A program made the position numbers and the translations under genes. From Saprospiraceae bacterium (GTDB taxonomy: Bacteria; Bacteroidota; Bacteroidia; Chitinophagales; Saprospiraceae): a stretch of DNA of 64,000 bases. The notes under the pieces are model-generated. The model saw nothing but the letters and a program-made list of their open reading frames with translations. It had not been told where the DNA came from and did not search any database. Below, piece after piece: positions 10,301 through 17,478 of this stretch (positions are counted from its first letter, which is position 1; every line of letters starts with the position of its first letter). The stretch is taken from assembly GCA_016714025.1 (NCBI GenBank), contig JADJOB010000002.1, forward strand, positions 1,644,001 through 1,708,000, written 5' to 3'.

Positions 10301-12632
10301 CGGAGGCCACCCATTAGATGGCTTGGCACAAGATAATTGTCCACCGGAAATAATAGAAGAACAAGACTATGGCGGATTGAATCAATGCGGACTAGGTTAT
10401 TTCTATAGATATTTCACGGCGGTAGATCAACAAGGCAACAGAAGCCCGTCATGTTATCAATTAATCACAGTAATCAATCACGAAAGTTTTGATGCCAGTG
10501 ACATCGACTTTCCGGATGATCTGGATACATTTGGAATCTGCAATCCGGATGAGTTGATCCCAGAGCGATTAGCATACCCATATGGAAAACCAGTAGTGAA
10601 TGATGACGAATGTAGTTTAGTCGGATATGCCTATCACGACCACGTATTGTCAGCAACTGTACCCGGGGATCCATGTTTTAAAATCATACGGGTATGGAAA
10701 GTAATCGATTGGTGCCAGCGGGATATAGATAACAATGTGATCATCTGGCAGGATACGCAATATATCAAAGTAAGAAATTTAATAGATCCGACAATAGATC
10801 GTATTACGAAGGATACAGTAATATGTAGTTACGATGTAAACTGTAGACCGATTCCAGTAACATTTTCAATAGAAGCAGGAGACGATTGTACAGATCCGTT
10901 GTTGATGTTGTATACGTATAAGATAGATTTTGACAGCGATGGAACGATCGATGTAGTGAGAGCAGGAATCGGAGAACGAGTCGCAAGTGGAACGTGGCCC
11001 TTGGGCAGACATACGGTGAAGTGGGAAGTAGAGGATCGATGTGGAAACACAGCGAAGGAAAGTTTTGTAATGGATCTAAGGAATTGCAAACCACCGGTAG
11101 CGTATTGTTTGAATGGAGTATCGACCAATCTAACGCCAATGGATTTAGATGGAGACGGCATACCAGATACAGCAATGGATACTGTATGGGCAAAAGATTT
11201 TGATGCGGGCTCGTATCACAATTGTGGGTATTATGTAGCATTAAGTTTTTCAGCGGATACGAATGATAAATACCGGGTGTATGATTGCGATGACCGTGGC
11301 TTACAAGCAGTAGAGTTGTGGGTAACGGATATCAATGGCAATACCTCATTCTGCAGAACGTTTATAGACGTACAGGATAACCTGGGATTTTGTCCACCGA
11401 ATATCAGAAATTCGAATGTAGAAGGAATCATAGCAACGGAAAAAGATGACCGTGTACAAAATGTGTCGATCAATTTGGTAAACAGCGGACTGAATGAAGT
11501 GAAGACAGATATCGAAGGCAAGTATTCATTCTTACAATTACCAAACGGACAAAGCGTAACGGTAAGTCCAAGTAAAACAGACGGATGGTTGAATGGAGTA
11601 AGTACTGCAGACATAGTAAAAATCCAAAGACACATATTGGGATTGGAACCCTTGAGTACAGCATATAAAATGATTGCAGCGGATGTAAACCGTAGTAAGA
11701 GCATCACAGCAAAAGATATATCCGATTTAAGAAGATTGATCTTGGGCGTGACAAATGATGTACCAGGAAATACAAGCTGGAGATTTGTACACCAGTTGTA
11801 TTCATTTAATGATGTAACCAATTCATTGAATGAAAATTTCCCGGAGAGTTACGAGATCAACGGATTGACATCCGATATGAAATTGGATTTCTTTGCAATC
11901 AAAACGGGAGATGTAACAAATAATGCATTGACCAAAGGATTTGGAAACAGCACGACACGAAGTAATAAGACACTGGAATTAGAGACAACAGAACAGCAAC
12001 TGGAAGTTGGTCAAACGGGAGAAGTATTGATCAAAGTTAAAAACGGTTCGGATTATGAAGGAATGCAGTTTACCATGCAGTGGGATGCAAGAAAGTTGGA
12101 TTTGGAAGGAGTAGAAGGTAACACAGCGATACGCGTACGGGACGATAATTATTCAACGCAACATGCATCTGAAGGGAAATTGACATTTAGTTACAATGGC
12201 CCGATGACAAATGGAGAATGGATCATGAAGTTGAAGTACAAAGCCAAACAAAACATTCGGATGTCAGAAAGCCTTATAGTAAATTCAGGAATCACACCAG
12301 CAGTATCGGTAGTAAAGGGAAGTGGAGAAGAAGGTCAGGTGGTGATGAATTTTGCAGGTATGAGCGAACAGGAATTTGTAGTAATGCAAAACGAACCCAA
12401 TCCATGGACGCAAGAGACGACAATAGGAATGATGTTACCGCAAGCAGGAGAAGTACAGATCAGTATCTATGACCTTGCAGGAAAAATACAGTTAAAGGAA
12501 CGTGTAGAGATGAAAAAAGGATATAATGAATACCAATTATCCAATGCAAAGATCAATCAGGCAGGAGTATACTATTACCAGATTGACTATCAATCAAATA
12601 CCGTTACTAAAAAGATGATAATTACAGAGTAA
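7320..12632 (+). CDS. Giant secreted protein: jelly-roll-like head, C-type lectin-like domain, HYR stalk, dockerin-like, cohesin-like and T9SS tail
   Basis: This 1770-residue protein starts with a clear signal peptide (MKITTSLILTIG..., cleavage near VAQ-V). The head holds an HYR-like start, a beta-rich jelly-roll-like segment (about residues 65-220) and a C-type lectin-like domain (about 306-441, with GGHLVTIE, WIGL and a W-Y-D strand). The SCKNINVSLDENCQ module and further Cys-rich modules follow. From residue 756 to the end the protein is identical to residues 461-1475 of the next gene. That common tail contains HYR modules, a dockerin-like segment (about 1424-1480; the second loop DVNRSKSITAKD has Lys where Gly is usual), a cohesin-like domain (about 1556-1683) and a T9SS type A tail (about 1687-1770, NEPNPW). 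Role inferred: surface adhesin or matrix protein, perhaps binding glycans through the lectin fold. It has its own promoter and terminator. Confidence 0.88.
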   Translation: MKITTSLILTIGICAFMFNNVTVAQVNCANDVTPPTVLTCPQDFTMAISNGVCVQSIYWPPPTGFDDCHSTTYGFTNTTSFANWTQVVSGAGGTAQFSDFTPDSIRIRGTLGGTPANNSNAVMCYTAPCFGTITFNWRARKTGISASFAGDHAFYSINGNTVQLTPNGLGSFASGTVTINVNQGDILCFTVQSNNLGPQTLLTIHNFVYDNLLIIQTAGPRPETSPGAGNGTPVGAGTYPVEYHIRDCAGNISLCTFTFTLTDAPPTITCPSNATILLDTFDCNRVYCYNVEASDNCINTNPVLPPGYQFLGIHNGNTYFISPPGLANQTNWLTANTIAAQLGGHLVTIEDAAENNFLTSNISTLVGLFDNQYWIGLRYFPILGDYKWTTGEPLGFTNWGPLQPGIIDGDYVFFWDLIAGTWYDLPNDFFSRRHIIEFEGGLQIKLISGIPSGNPFPPGVTTNVYQVCDAVGQTATCSFTVNVIGSTSISCKNINVSLDENCQALITPEMLLAGTYNCYDVFNVSLTYYGQPVPNPVDSHYLNKHLVATVTDPTTGNSCWSDVVIEDKLAPTIICRADTVDCNLFVEKFPLQYEGKDCSHYTVSTIDEHIEHLYCDTAFLKAVYRDVEIKDDQGLSSYCTDTIFVRRIKAEDVVLPSLNFTNFSCTTKYLKDKDGHPSPVVTRVPYIIQSDGTQNEIWPLNELLDCNIMITYEDQDLGEINCVWKIMRLWTVREWWCNQEIVRHSQQLIIIKDVEGPEITHMPYGFEATTGRRDCEARVLLPSIEAVDACHNNLRIDIIYPGGVLENQNGGYVNLPVGEDTVYYRVYDGCYNLTETYIIVHVRDETEPVAVCDRNTVVALNHSGYNWVPAEVFDDGSFDECQLHHFEVRRMDDGACGARGADDWGPEVGFCCEDVGKTIMVGFKAIDHSGNEAICMVSVDVQDKDIPLISCPPNITVDCRFDIDRNHLEVFGKVVTEQSLREKIVIDPNYWHNIGGHPLDGLAQDNCPPEIIEEQDYGGLNQCGLGYFYRYFTAVDQQGNRSPSCYQLITVINHESFDASDIDFPDDLDTFGICNPDELIPERLAYPYGKPVVNDDECSLVGYAYHDHVLSATVPGDPCFKIIRVWKVIDWCQRDIDNNVIIWQDTQYIKVRNLIDPTIDRITKDTVICSYDVNCRPIPVTFSIEAGDDCTDPLLMLYTYKIDFDSDGTIDVVRAGIGERVASGTWPLGRHTVKWEVEDRCGNTAKESFVMDLRNCKPPVAYCLNGVSTNLTPMDLDGDGIPDTAMDTVWAKDFDAGSYHNCGYYVALSFSADTNDKYRVYDCDDRGLQAVELWVTDINGNTSFCRTFIDVQDNLGFCPPNIRNSNVEGIIATEKDDRVQNVSINLVNSGLNEVKTDIEGKYSFLQLPNGQSVTVSPSKTDGWLNGVSTADIVKIQRHILGLEPLSTAYKMIAADVNRSKSITAKDISDLRRLILGVTNDVPGNTSWRFVHQLYSFNDVTNSLNENFPESYEINGLTSDMKLDFFAIKTGDVTNNALTKGFGNSTTRSNKTLELETTEQQLEVGQTGEVLIKVKNGSDYEGMQFTMQWDARKLDLEGVEGNTAIRVRDDNYSTQHASEGKLTFSYNGPMTNGEWIMKLKYKAKQNIRMSESLIVNSGITPAVSVVKGSGEEGQVVMNFAGMSEQEFVVMQNEPNPWTQETTIGMMLPQAGEVQISIYDLAGKIQLKERVEMKKGYNEYQLSNAKINQAGVYYYQIDYQSNTVTKKMIITE
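9007..9056 (+). repeat. 50-bp identical island shared with 13628-13677
   Basis: The stretch coding for part of the VIEDKLAPTIIC...RADT segment is identical to 13628-13677, while flanking DNA differs. The offset is 4621 bp, against 4618 bp for the large tail repeat, so one codon of indel separates the two tracts. This looks like a small gene-conversion tract or a residue of one. Confidence 0.7.
9585..12631 (+). repeat. Constant 3' module, copy A (near-identical to 14203-17249)
   Basis: From GGTCCGGAAATCACAC to just past the stop codon, this DNA matches copy B at an offset of 4618 bp. The encoded 1015 residues are identical. The only mismatch I found by eye is at 12620/17238 (ATA against ATT, both Ile). 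Upstream of 9585 the two genes diverge strongly, and after the stop they differ within a few bases. About 1.9 kb recurs with scattered changes at 26899-28834. Confidence 0.93.
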
Positions 12633-12654
12633 GAAATCAAAAATAGAAGTAGTG

Positions 12655-12690
12655 AAAAGCCCTTGGATGTAATTCCAGGGGCTTTTATTT
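12655..12690 (+). terminator. Hairpin terminator of the second giant gene
   Basis: AAAAGCCC and GGGCTTTT form the stem, with TTGG/CCAG partly extending it, followed by ATTTTAAA. It lies 22 bases after the stop at 12632. Confidence 0.8.
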
Positions 12691-12732
12691 TAAAAAATAT
12701 GAGAAAAAATTATAATATATAAAAAAAAGACT

Positions 12733-12740
12733 TAAGTTTG
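12733..12740 (+). promoter_or_regulatory. Bacteroidota -7 promoter element (TAAGTTTG)
   Basis: It matches TAnnTTTG and lies 82 bases before the ATG at 12823, exactly as in the preceding paralogue. The upstream tract starting AATATGAGAAAAAAT (12696) sits 37 bases before it, against 38 in the preceding gene. Confidence 0.6.
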
Positions 12741-12789
12741 CAGTAGGAAACATCCCAATTGTATTCCTTTTAGCACAGTTCTCGGATTT

Positions 12790-12842
12790 AGCGAAGTAAT
12801 TTATTTACTAAAATCCATTCAAATGAAATTTACTACTTCGCT
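12790..12842 (+). promoter_or_regulatory. Predicted leader hairpin enclosing the start codon
   Basis: AGCGAAGTA (12790-12798) pairs perfectly with TACTTCGCT (12834-12842). A G-U and an A-U pair extend it to about 11 pairs. The ATG at 12823 lies in the loop, so a stable fold could limit ribosome access. Confidence 0.5.
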
Positions 12843-15800
12843 GATTATCAGTTTATTATTTCTCCAATTTACGGTGGTTTCTCCGACAAATGCAGGTATT
12901 GTATTTGATGGGAGCTTTGGTACAAATGCACCCGGTGCGTTTGTTGGACCCTATCTTATGACACCCTTTGCACCGGATACTAGACCATATGCAAGTGAAA
13001 CTCAAGTATTTGCCGATGCCAGTCAAACAACAGCCATAGATTTTTCAGCAGCTGCCGGTCATACAGCCATTGGTGTTGGATGGGCTACCTGGTCACATGG
13101 ATATCTGGGGGATGTTTACTTTGTAAATGATCAAACAATAACCATTACGCTGCCTTTTGGTACCAATGCATTTTATGTTTATGTGGAGCCAAATGTATTT
13201 GCAGATTTTGATGTAGAGGCATTTGCAAATGATGGAACCTCTTCAGGATTAATTTCTGTTTCAGGGATTGCTGGAGCTACAGGTTTTGCATTTTATACAA
13301 CTCCGGGTTGCACTTTGACATCCATAACGATCAATGTTGATCCAAATGCATCAGGATTTGCAATCGGAGAGTTTGGTATCAATCTTTGTGCTCCGAATGG
13401 CGCCTTGTCTTGTAAAAATATCAATGTTTCTTTGGATGAAAATTGCCAGGCCACAGTTACGCCTACCATGGTGTTAACTGGTAGTTATACATGTTATCCG
13501 GCATTTGAAGTGAATCTTACTCATTATGGTAAACCAGTTCCAAATCCTATCAACGAACTTTATTTAGGTCAACATATCACTGCAACTGTATTGGATACAA
13601 TGACCGGTAATAGTTGTTGGGCGGATATAGTCATTGAAGATAAATTGGCACCGACCATCATATGCAGGGCTGATACTACGGATTGCTATTCATTTCATCA
13701 TTTTTTTCCATTAACTTATGATGGATTTGACTGCAGTCATTACTCAGTTAAAACAATAGATGAACGGATAGAACATTTTGATTGCAATGATGAATATTTA
13801 AAAGCAGTTTATAGGGATTTGCAAATTACAGATTACAACGGACTTACAGATGTATGTACGGATACCATTTTGGTTGAGCGAATTGAAGCATCCGATATTT
13901 ATTTGCCATTTTATCCCTTTGATTTTTATTGCGATCAGCCTTTTGAAGAAGATGCTAATGGTCATCCAAGTCCAACAATAGCAGGTGTCCCATATTTTTA
14001 TTTACATAATGGTTCATTTCAAAATATATGGCCACTTAATTCCTTGTTGGATTGTAATATTTGGATAGGTTATGAAGATTTGGATTTGGGTGAAATCAAT
14101 TGTGTTAGAAAGATCATGCGCACCTGGACAGTCCGTGAATGGTGGTGTAATCAGGAAATAGTAAGCAATTCATTACAGATTCTAATTATTCGTGATATCA
14201 CCGGTCCGGAAATCACACACATGCCATACGGATTTGAAGCGACAACAGGAAGACGTGATTGCGAAGCGCGGGTATTGTTACCAAGCATCGAGGCAGTGGA
14301 TGCGTGCCATAATAATTTGCGAATCGATATCATCTATCCAGGAGGAGTATTGGAAAACCAAAATGGCGGTTATGTAAATTTACCTGTAGGAGAAGATACA
14401 GTATATTATAGAGTGTATGACGGCTGTTACAATTTAACAGAAACGTATATAATCGTTCATGTAAGAGATGAAACAGAACCTGTAGCGGTATGCGATCGCA
14501 ATACGGTAGTAGCATTAAATCATAGCGGCTACAATTGGGTACCTGCAGAAGTATTTGACGATGGCAGTTTTGATGAATGCCAGTTACACCACTTTGAAGT
14601 CAGACGGATGGATGACGGAGCGTGTGGAGCGAGAGGAGCCGACGATTGGGGTCCGGAAGTAGGATTTTGTTGTGAGGATGTAGGCAAGACGATCATGGTA
14701 GGATTTAAAGCGATCGATCACAGCGGAAATGAAGCGATCTGCATGGTAAGTGTAGACGTACAAGATAAAGACATTCCGCTAATCAGCTGTCCACCAAATA
14801 TTACAGTAGATTGTCGATTTGATATAGACCGGAATCATTTAGAAGTATTTGGAAAAGTAGTAACGGAACAAAGTTTAAGAGAGAAGATCGTAATCGATCC
14901 AAACTACTGGCATAATATCGGAGGCCACCCATTAGATGGCTTGGCACAAGATAATTGTCCACCGGAAATAATAGAAGAACAAGACTATGGCGGATTGAAT
15001 CAATGCGGACTAGGTTATTTCTATAGATATTTCACGGCGGTAGATCAACAAGGCAACAGAAGCCCGTCATGTTATCAATTAATCACAGTAATCAATCACG
15101 AAAGTTTTGATGCCAGTGACATCGACTTTCCGGATGATCTGGATACATTTGGAATCTGCAATCCGGATGAGTTGATCCCAGAGCGATTAGCATACCCATA
15201 TGGAAAACCAGTAGTGAATGATGACGAATGTAGTTTAGTCGGATATGCCTATCACGACCACGTATTGTCAGCAACTGTACCCGGGGATCCATGTTTTAAA
15301 ATCATACGGGTATGGAAAGTAATCGATTGGTGCCAGCGGGATATAGATAACAATGTGATCATCTGGCAGGATACGCAATATATCAAAGTAAGAAATTTAA
15401 TAGATCCGACAATAGATCGTATTACGAAGGATACAGTAATATGTAGTTACGATGTAAACTGTAGACCGATTCCAGTAACATTTTCAATAGAAGCAGGAGA
15501 CGATTGTACAGATCCGTTGTTGATGTTGTATACGTATAAGATAGATTTTGACAGCGATGGAACGATCGATGTAGTGAGAGCAGGAATCGGAGAACGAGTC
15601 GCAAGTGGAACGTGGCCCTTGGGCAGACATACGGTGAAGTGGGAAGTAGAGGATCGATGTGGAAACACAGCGAAGGAAAGTTTTGTAATGGATCTAAGGA
15701 ATTGCAAACCACCGGTAGCGTATTGTTTGAATGGAGTATCGACCAATCTAACGCCAATGGATTTAGATGGAGACGGCATACCAGATACAGCAATGGATAC

Positions 15801-17250
15801 TGTATGGGCAAAAGATTTTGATGCGGGCTCGTATCACAATTGTGGGTATTATGTAGCATTAAGTTTTTCAGCGGATACGAATGATAAATACCGGGTGTAT
15901 GATTGCGATGACCGTGGCTTACAAGCAGTAGAGTTGTGGGTAACGGATATCAATGGCAATACCTCATTCTGCAGAACGTTTATAGACGTACAGGATAACC
16001 TGGGATTTTGTCCACCGAATATCAGAAATTCGAATGTAGAAGGAATCATAGCAACGGAAAAAGATGACCGTGTACAAAATGTGTCGATCAATTTGGTAAA
16101 CAGCGGACTGAATGAAGTGAAGACAGATATCGAAGGCAAGTATTCATTCTTACAATTACCAAACGGACAAAGCGTAACGGTAAGTCCAAGTAAAACAGAC
16201 GGATGGTTGAATGGAGTAAGTACTGCAGACATAGTAAAAATCCAAAGACACATATTGGGATTGGAACCCTTGAGTACAGCATATAAAATGATTGCAGCGG
16301 ATGTAAACCGTAGTAAGAGCATCACAGCAAAAGATATATCCGATTTAAGAAGATTGATCTTGGGCGTGACAAATGATGTACCAGGAAATACAAGCTGGAG
16401 ATTTGTACACCAGTTGTATTCATTTAATGATGTAACCAATTCATTGAATGAAAATTTCCCGGAGAGTTACGAGATCAACGGATTGACATCCGATATGAAA
16501 TTGGATTTCTTTGCAATCAAAACGGGAGATGTAACAAATAATGCATTGACCAAAGGATTTGGAAACAGCACGACACGAAGTAATAAGACACTGGAATTAG
16601 AGACAACAGAACAGCAACTGGAAGTTGGTCAAACGGGAGAAGTATTGATCAAAGTTAAAAACGGTTCGGATTATGAAGGAATGCAGTTTACCATGCAGTG
16701 GGATGCAAGAAAGTTGGATTTGGAAGGAGTAGAAGGTAACACAGCGATACGCGTACGGGACGATAATTATTCAACGCAACATGCATCTGAAGGGAAATTG
16801 ACATTTAGTTACAATGGCCCGATGACAAATGGAGAATGGATCATGAAGTTGAAGTACAAAGCCAAACAAAACATTCGGATGTCAGAAAGCCTTATAGTAA
16901 ATTCAGGAATCACACCAGCAGTATCGGTAGTAAAGGGAAGTGGAGAAGAAGGTCAGGTGGTGATGAATTTTGCAGGTATGAGCGAACAGGAATTTGTAGT
17001 AATGCAAAACGAACCCAATCCATGGACGCAAGAGACGACAATAGGAATGATGTTACCGCAAGCAGGAGAAGTACAGATCAGTATCTATGACCTTGCAGGA
17101 AAAATACAGTTAAAGGAACGTGTAGAGATGAAAAAAGGATATAATGAATACCAATTATCCAATGCAAAGATCAATCAGGCAGGAGTATACTATTACCAGA
17201 TTGACTATCAATCAAATACCGTTACTAAAAAGATGATTATTACAGAGTAA
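12823..17250 (+). CDS. Giant secreted protein with a distinct beta-sandwich head on the shared HYR/dockerin-like/cohesin-like/T9SS tail
   Basis: This 1475-residue protein has a signal peptide (MKFTTSLIISLLF..., cleavage near TNA-G). Its head (about residues 25-195) is a glycine- and phenylalanine-rich beta domain. The pattern around VGWATWSHGYLGDVYF and NAFYVYVEPN resembles jelly-roll domains of exported bacterial surface proteins, but I cannot name the family securely. The SCKNINVSLDENCQ module and diverged Cys-rich stalk follow. Residues 461-1475 are identical to residues 756-1770 of the preceding gene: HYR modules, dockerin-like (about 1129-1185), cohesin-like (about 1261-1388) and T9SS type A tail (about 1392-1475). 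It lacks the C-type lectin-like domain of its neighbours. It is probably a surface-displayed binding or structural protein; the different head on the same tail suggests a different ligand. Confidence 0.88.
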   Translation: MKFTTSLIISLLFLQFTVVSPTNAGIVFDGSFGTNAPGAFVGPYLMTPFAPDTRPYASETQVFADASQTTAIDFSAAAGHTAIGVGWATWSHGYLGDVYFVNDQTITITLPFGTNAFYVYVEPNVFADFDVEAFANDGTSSGLISVSGIAGATGFAFYTTPGCTLTSITINVDPNASGFAIGEFGINLCAPNGALSCKNINVSLDENCQATVTPTMVLTGSYTCYPAFEVNLTHYGKPVPNPINELYLGQHITATVLDTMTGNSCWADIVIEDKLAPTIICRADTTDCYSFHHFFPLTYDGFDCSHYSVKTIDERIEHFDCNDEYLKAVYRDLQITDYNGLTDVCTDTILVERIEASDIYLPFYPFDFYCDQPFEEDANGHPSPTIAGVPYFYLHNGSFQNIWPLNSLLDCNIWIGYEDLDLGEINCVRKIMRTWTVREWWCNQEIVSNSLQILIIRDITGPEITHMPYGFEATTGRRDCEARVLLPSIEAVDACHNNLRIDIIYPGGVLENQNGGYVNLPVGEDTVYYRVYDGCYNLTETYIIVHVRDETEPVAVCDRNTVVALNHSGYNWVPAEVFDDGSFDECQLHHFEVRRMDDGACGARGADDWGPEVGFCCEDVGKTIMVGFKAIDHSGNEAICMVSVDVQDKDIPLISCPPNITVDCRFDIDRNHLEVFGKVVTEQSLREKIVIDPNYWHNIGGHPLDGLAQDNCPPEIIEEQDYGGLNQCGLGYFYRYFTAVDQQGNRSPSCYQLITVINHESFDASDIDFPDDLDTFGICNPDELIPERLAYPYGKPVVNDDECSLVGYAYHDHVLSATVPGDPCFKIIRVWKVIDWCQRDIDNNVIIWQDTQYIKVRNLIDPTIDRITKDTVICSYDVNCRPIPVTFSIEAGDDCTDPLLMLYTYKIDFDSDGTIDVVRAGIGERVASGTWPLGRHTVKWEVEDRCGNTAKESFVMDLRNCKPPVAYCLNGVSTNLTPMDLDGDGIPDTAMDTVWAKDFDAGSYHNCGYYVALSFSADTNDKYRVYDCDDRGLQAVELWVTDINGNTSFCRTFIDVQDNLGFCPPNIRNSNVEGIIATEKDDRVQNVSINLVNSGLNEVKTDIEGKYSFLQLPNGQSVTVSPSKTDGWLNGVSTADIVKIQRHILGLEPLSTAYKMIAADVNRSKSITAKDISDLRRLILGVTNDVPGNTSWRFVHQLYSFNDVTNSLNENFPESYEINGLTSDMKLDFFAIKTGDVTNNALTKGFGNSTTRSNKTLELETTEQQLEVGQTGEVLIKVKNGSDYEGMQFTMQWDARKLDLEGVEGNTAIRVRDDNYSTQHASEGKLTFSYNGPMTNGEWIMKLKYKAKQNIRMSESLIVNSGITPAVSVVKGSGEEGQVVMNFAGMSEQEFVVMQNEPNPWTQETTIGMMLPQAGEVQISIYDLAGKIQLKERVEMKKGYNEYQLSNAKINQAGVYYYQIDYQSNTVTKKMIITE
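13628..13677 (+). repeat. 50-bp identical island shared with 9007-9056
   Basis: This is the second copy of the exact 50-bp island in the stalk-coding region. Flanking DNA differs from the first copy. Confidence 0.7.
14203..17249 (+). repeat. Constant 3' module, copy B (near-identical to 9585-12631)
   Basis: This is the second member of the roughly 3.05-kb direct repeat pair, 4618 bp downstream of the first. It carries no transposase, terminal inverted repeats or integrase, so it is a coding-sequence repeat and not a mobile element. The sharp 5' border inside the coding frame and the end at the stop codon suggest gene conversion or a recent partial gene duplication. Confidence 0.93.
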
Positions 17251-17270
17251 GAACTTTAACTTAAACTGTC

Positions 17271-17314
17271 AAAATACAATAGCCCTTACAATTTGTAAGG
17301 GCTATTGTATTTTA
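17271..17314 (+). terminator. Hairpin terminator of the third giant gene
   Basis: A near-perfect stem of about 20 bp is centred on AGCCCTTACA and TGTAAGGGCT. It opens with AAAATACAAT and closes with ATTGTATTTT, so the A and T tracts are part of the stem. It begins 21 bases after the stop and could act in both directions. Confidence 0.85.
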
Positions 17315-17400
17315 AGGATATACGATTGGTTTTTTAATAATTCTGGATGGAATATGTGTGAAAATGATATTAAAAATTATTATATTAAAAAAAAACTATA

Positions 17401-17408
17401 TATATTTG
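17401..17408 (+). promoter_or_regulatory. Bacteroidota -7 promoter element (TATATTTG)
   Basis: It matches TAnnTTTG, follows an extreme AT-rich tract, and lies 70 bases before the ATG at 17479. The following CC also occurs after the element at 7230. Confidence 0.6.
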
Positions 17409-17448
17409 CCTGAATATTCACCCTTAAACTGAATTCTTTGGTACAGGC

Positions 17449-17476
17449 GATTTGGTAAAACCAAAACTACCGAATC
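17449..17476 (+). promoter_or_regulatory. Hairpin directly before the start codon
   Basis: GATTTGGTA (17449-17457) can pair along its full length with TACCGAATC (17468-17476), with one G-U pair in RNA. The hairpin ends two bases before the ATG at 17479 and covers the alternative TTG start at 17452. It differs in sequence from the two upstream leader hairpins but lies in the same place relative to translation. Confidence 0.4.
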
Positions 17477-17478
17477 AC

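Noticed and set aside
10804..11821. Antisense frames of 145 and 196 codons, repeated at 15422-16439 and 28118-29135
   Set aside because: Their conservation follows from the near-identical sense DNA. The translations have no domain signature, and the sense frame explains the sequence.
9585..17249. The 3-kb direct repeats as an insertion sequence or composite transposon
   Set aside because: They hold no transposase or integrase and no terminal inverted repeats; they are the coding 3' ends of two genes and stop at the stop codon.
17452..17454. TTG start for the fourth giant gene
   Set aside because: It lies within a leader hairpin, and the ATG at 17479 follows directly. It cannot be fully excluded, as the signal peptide is far downstream of either start.
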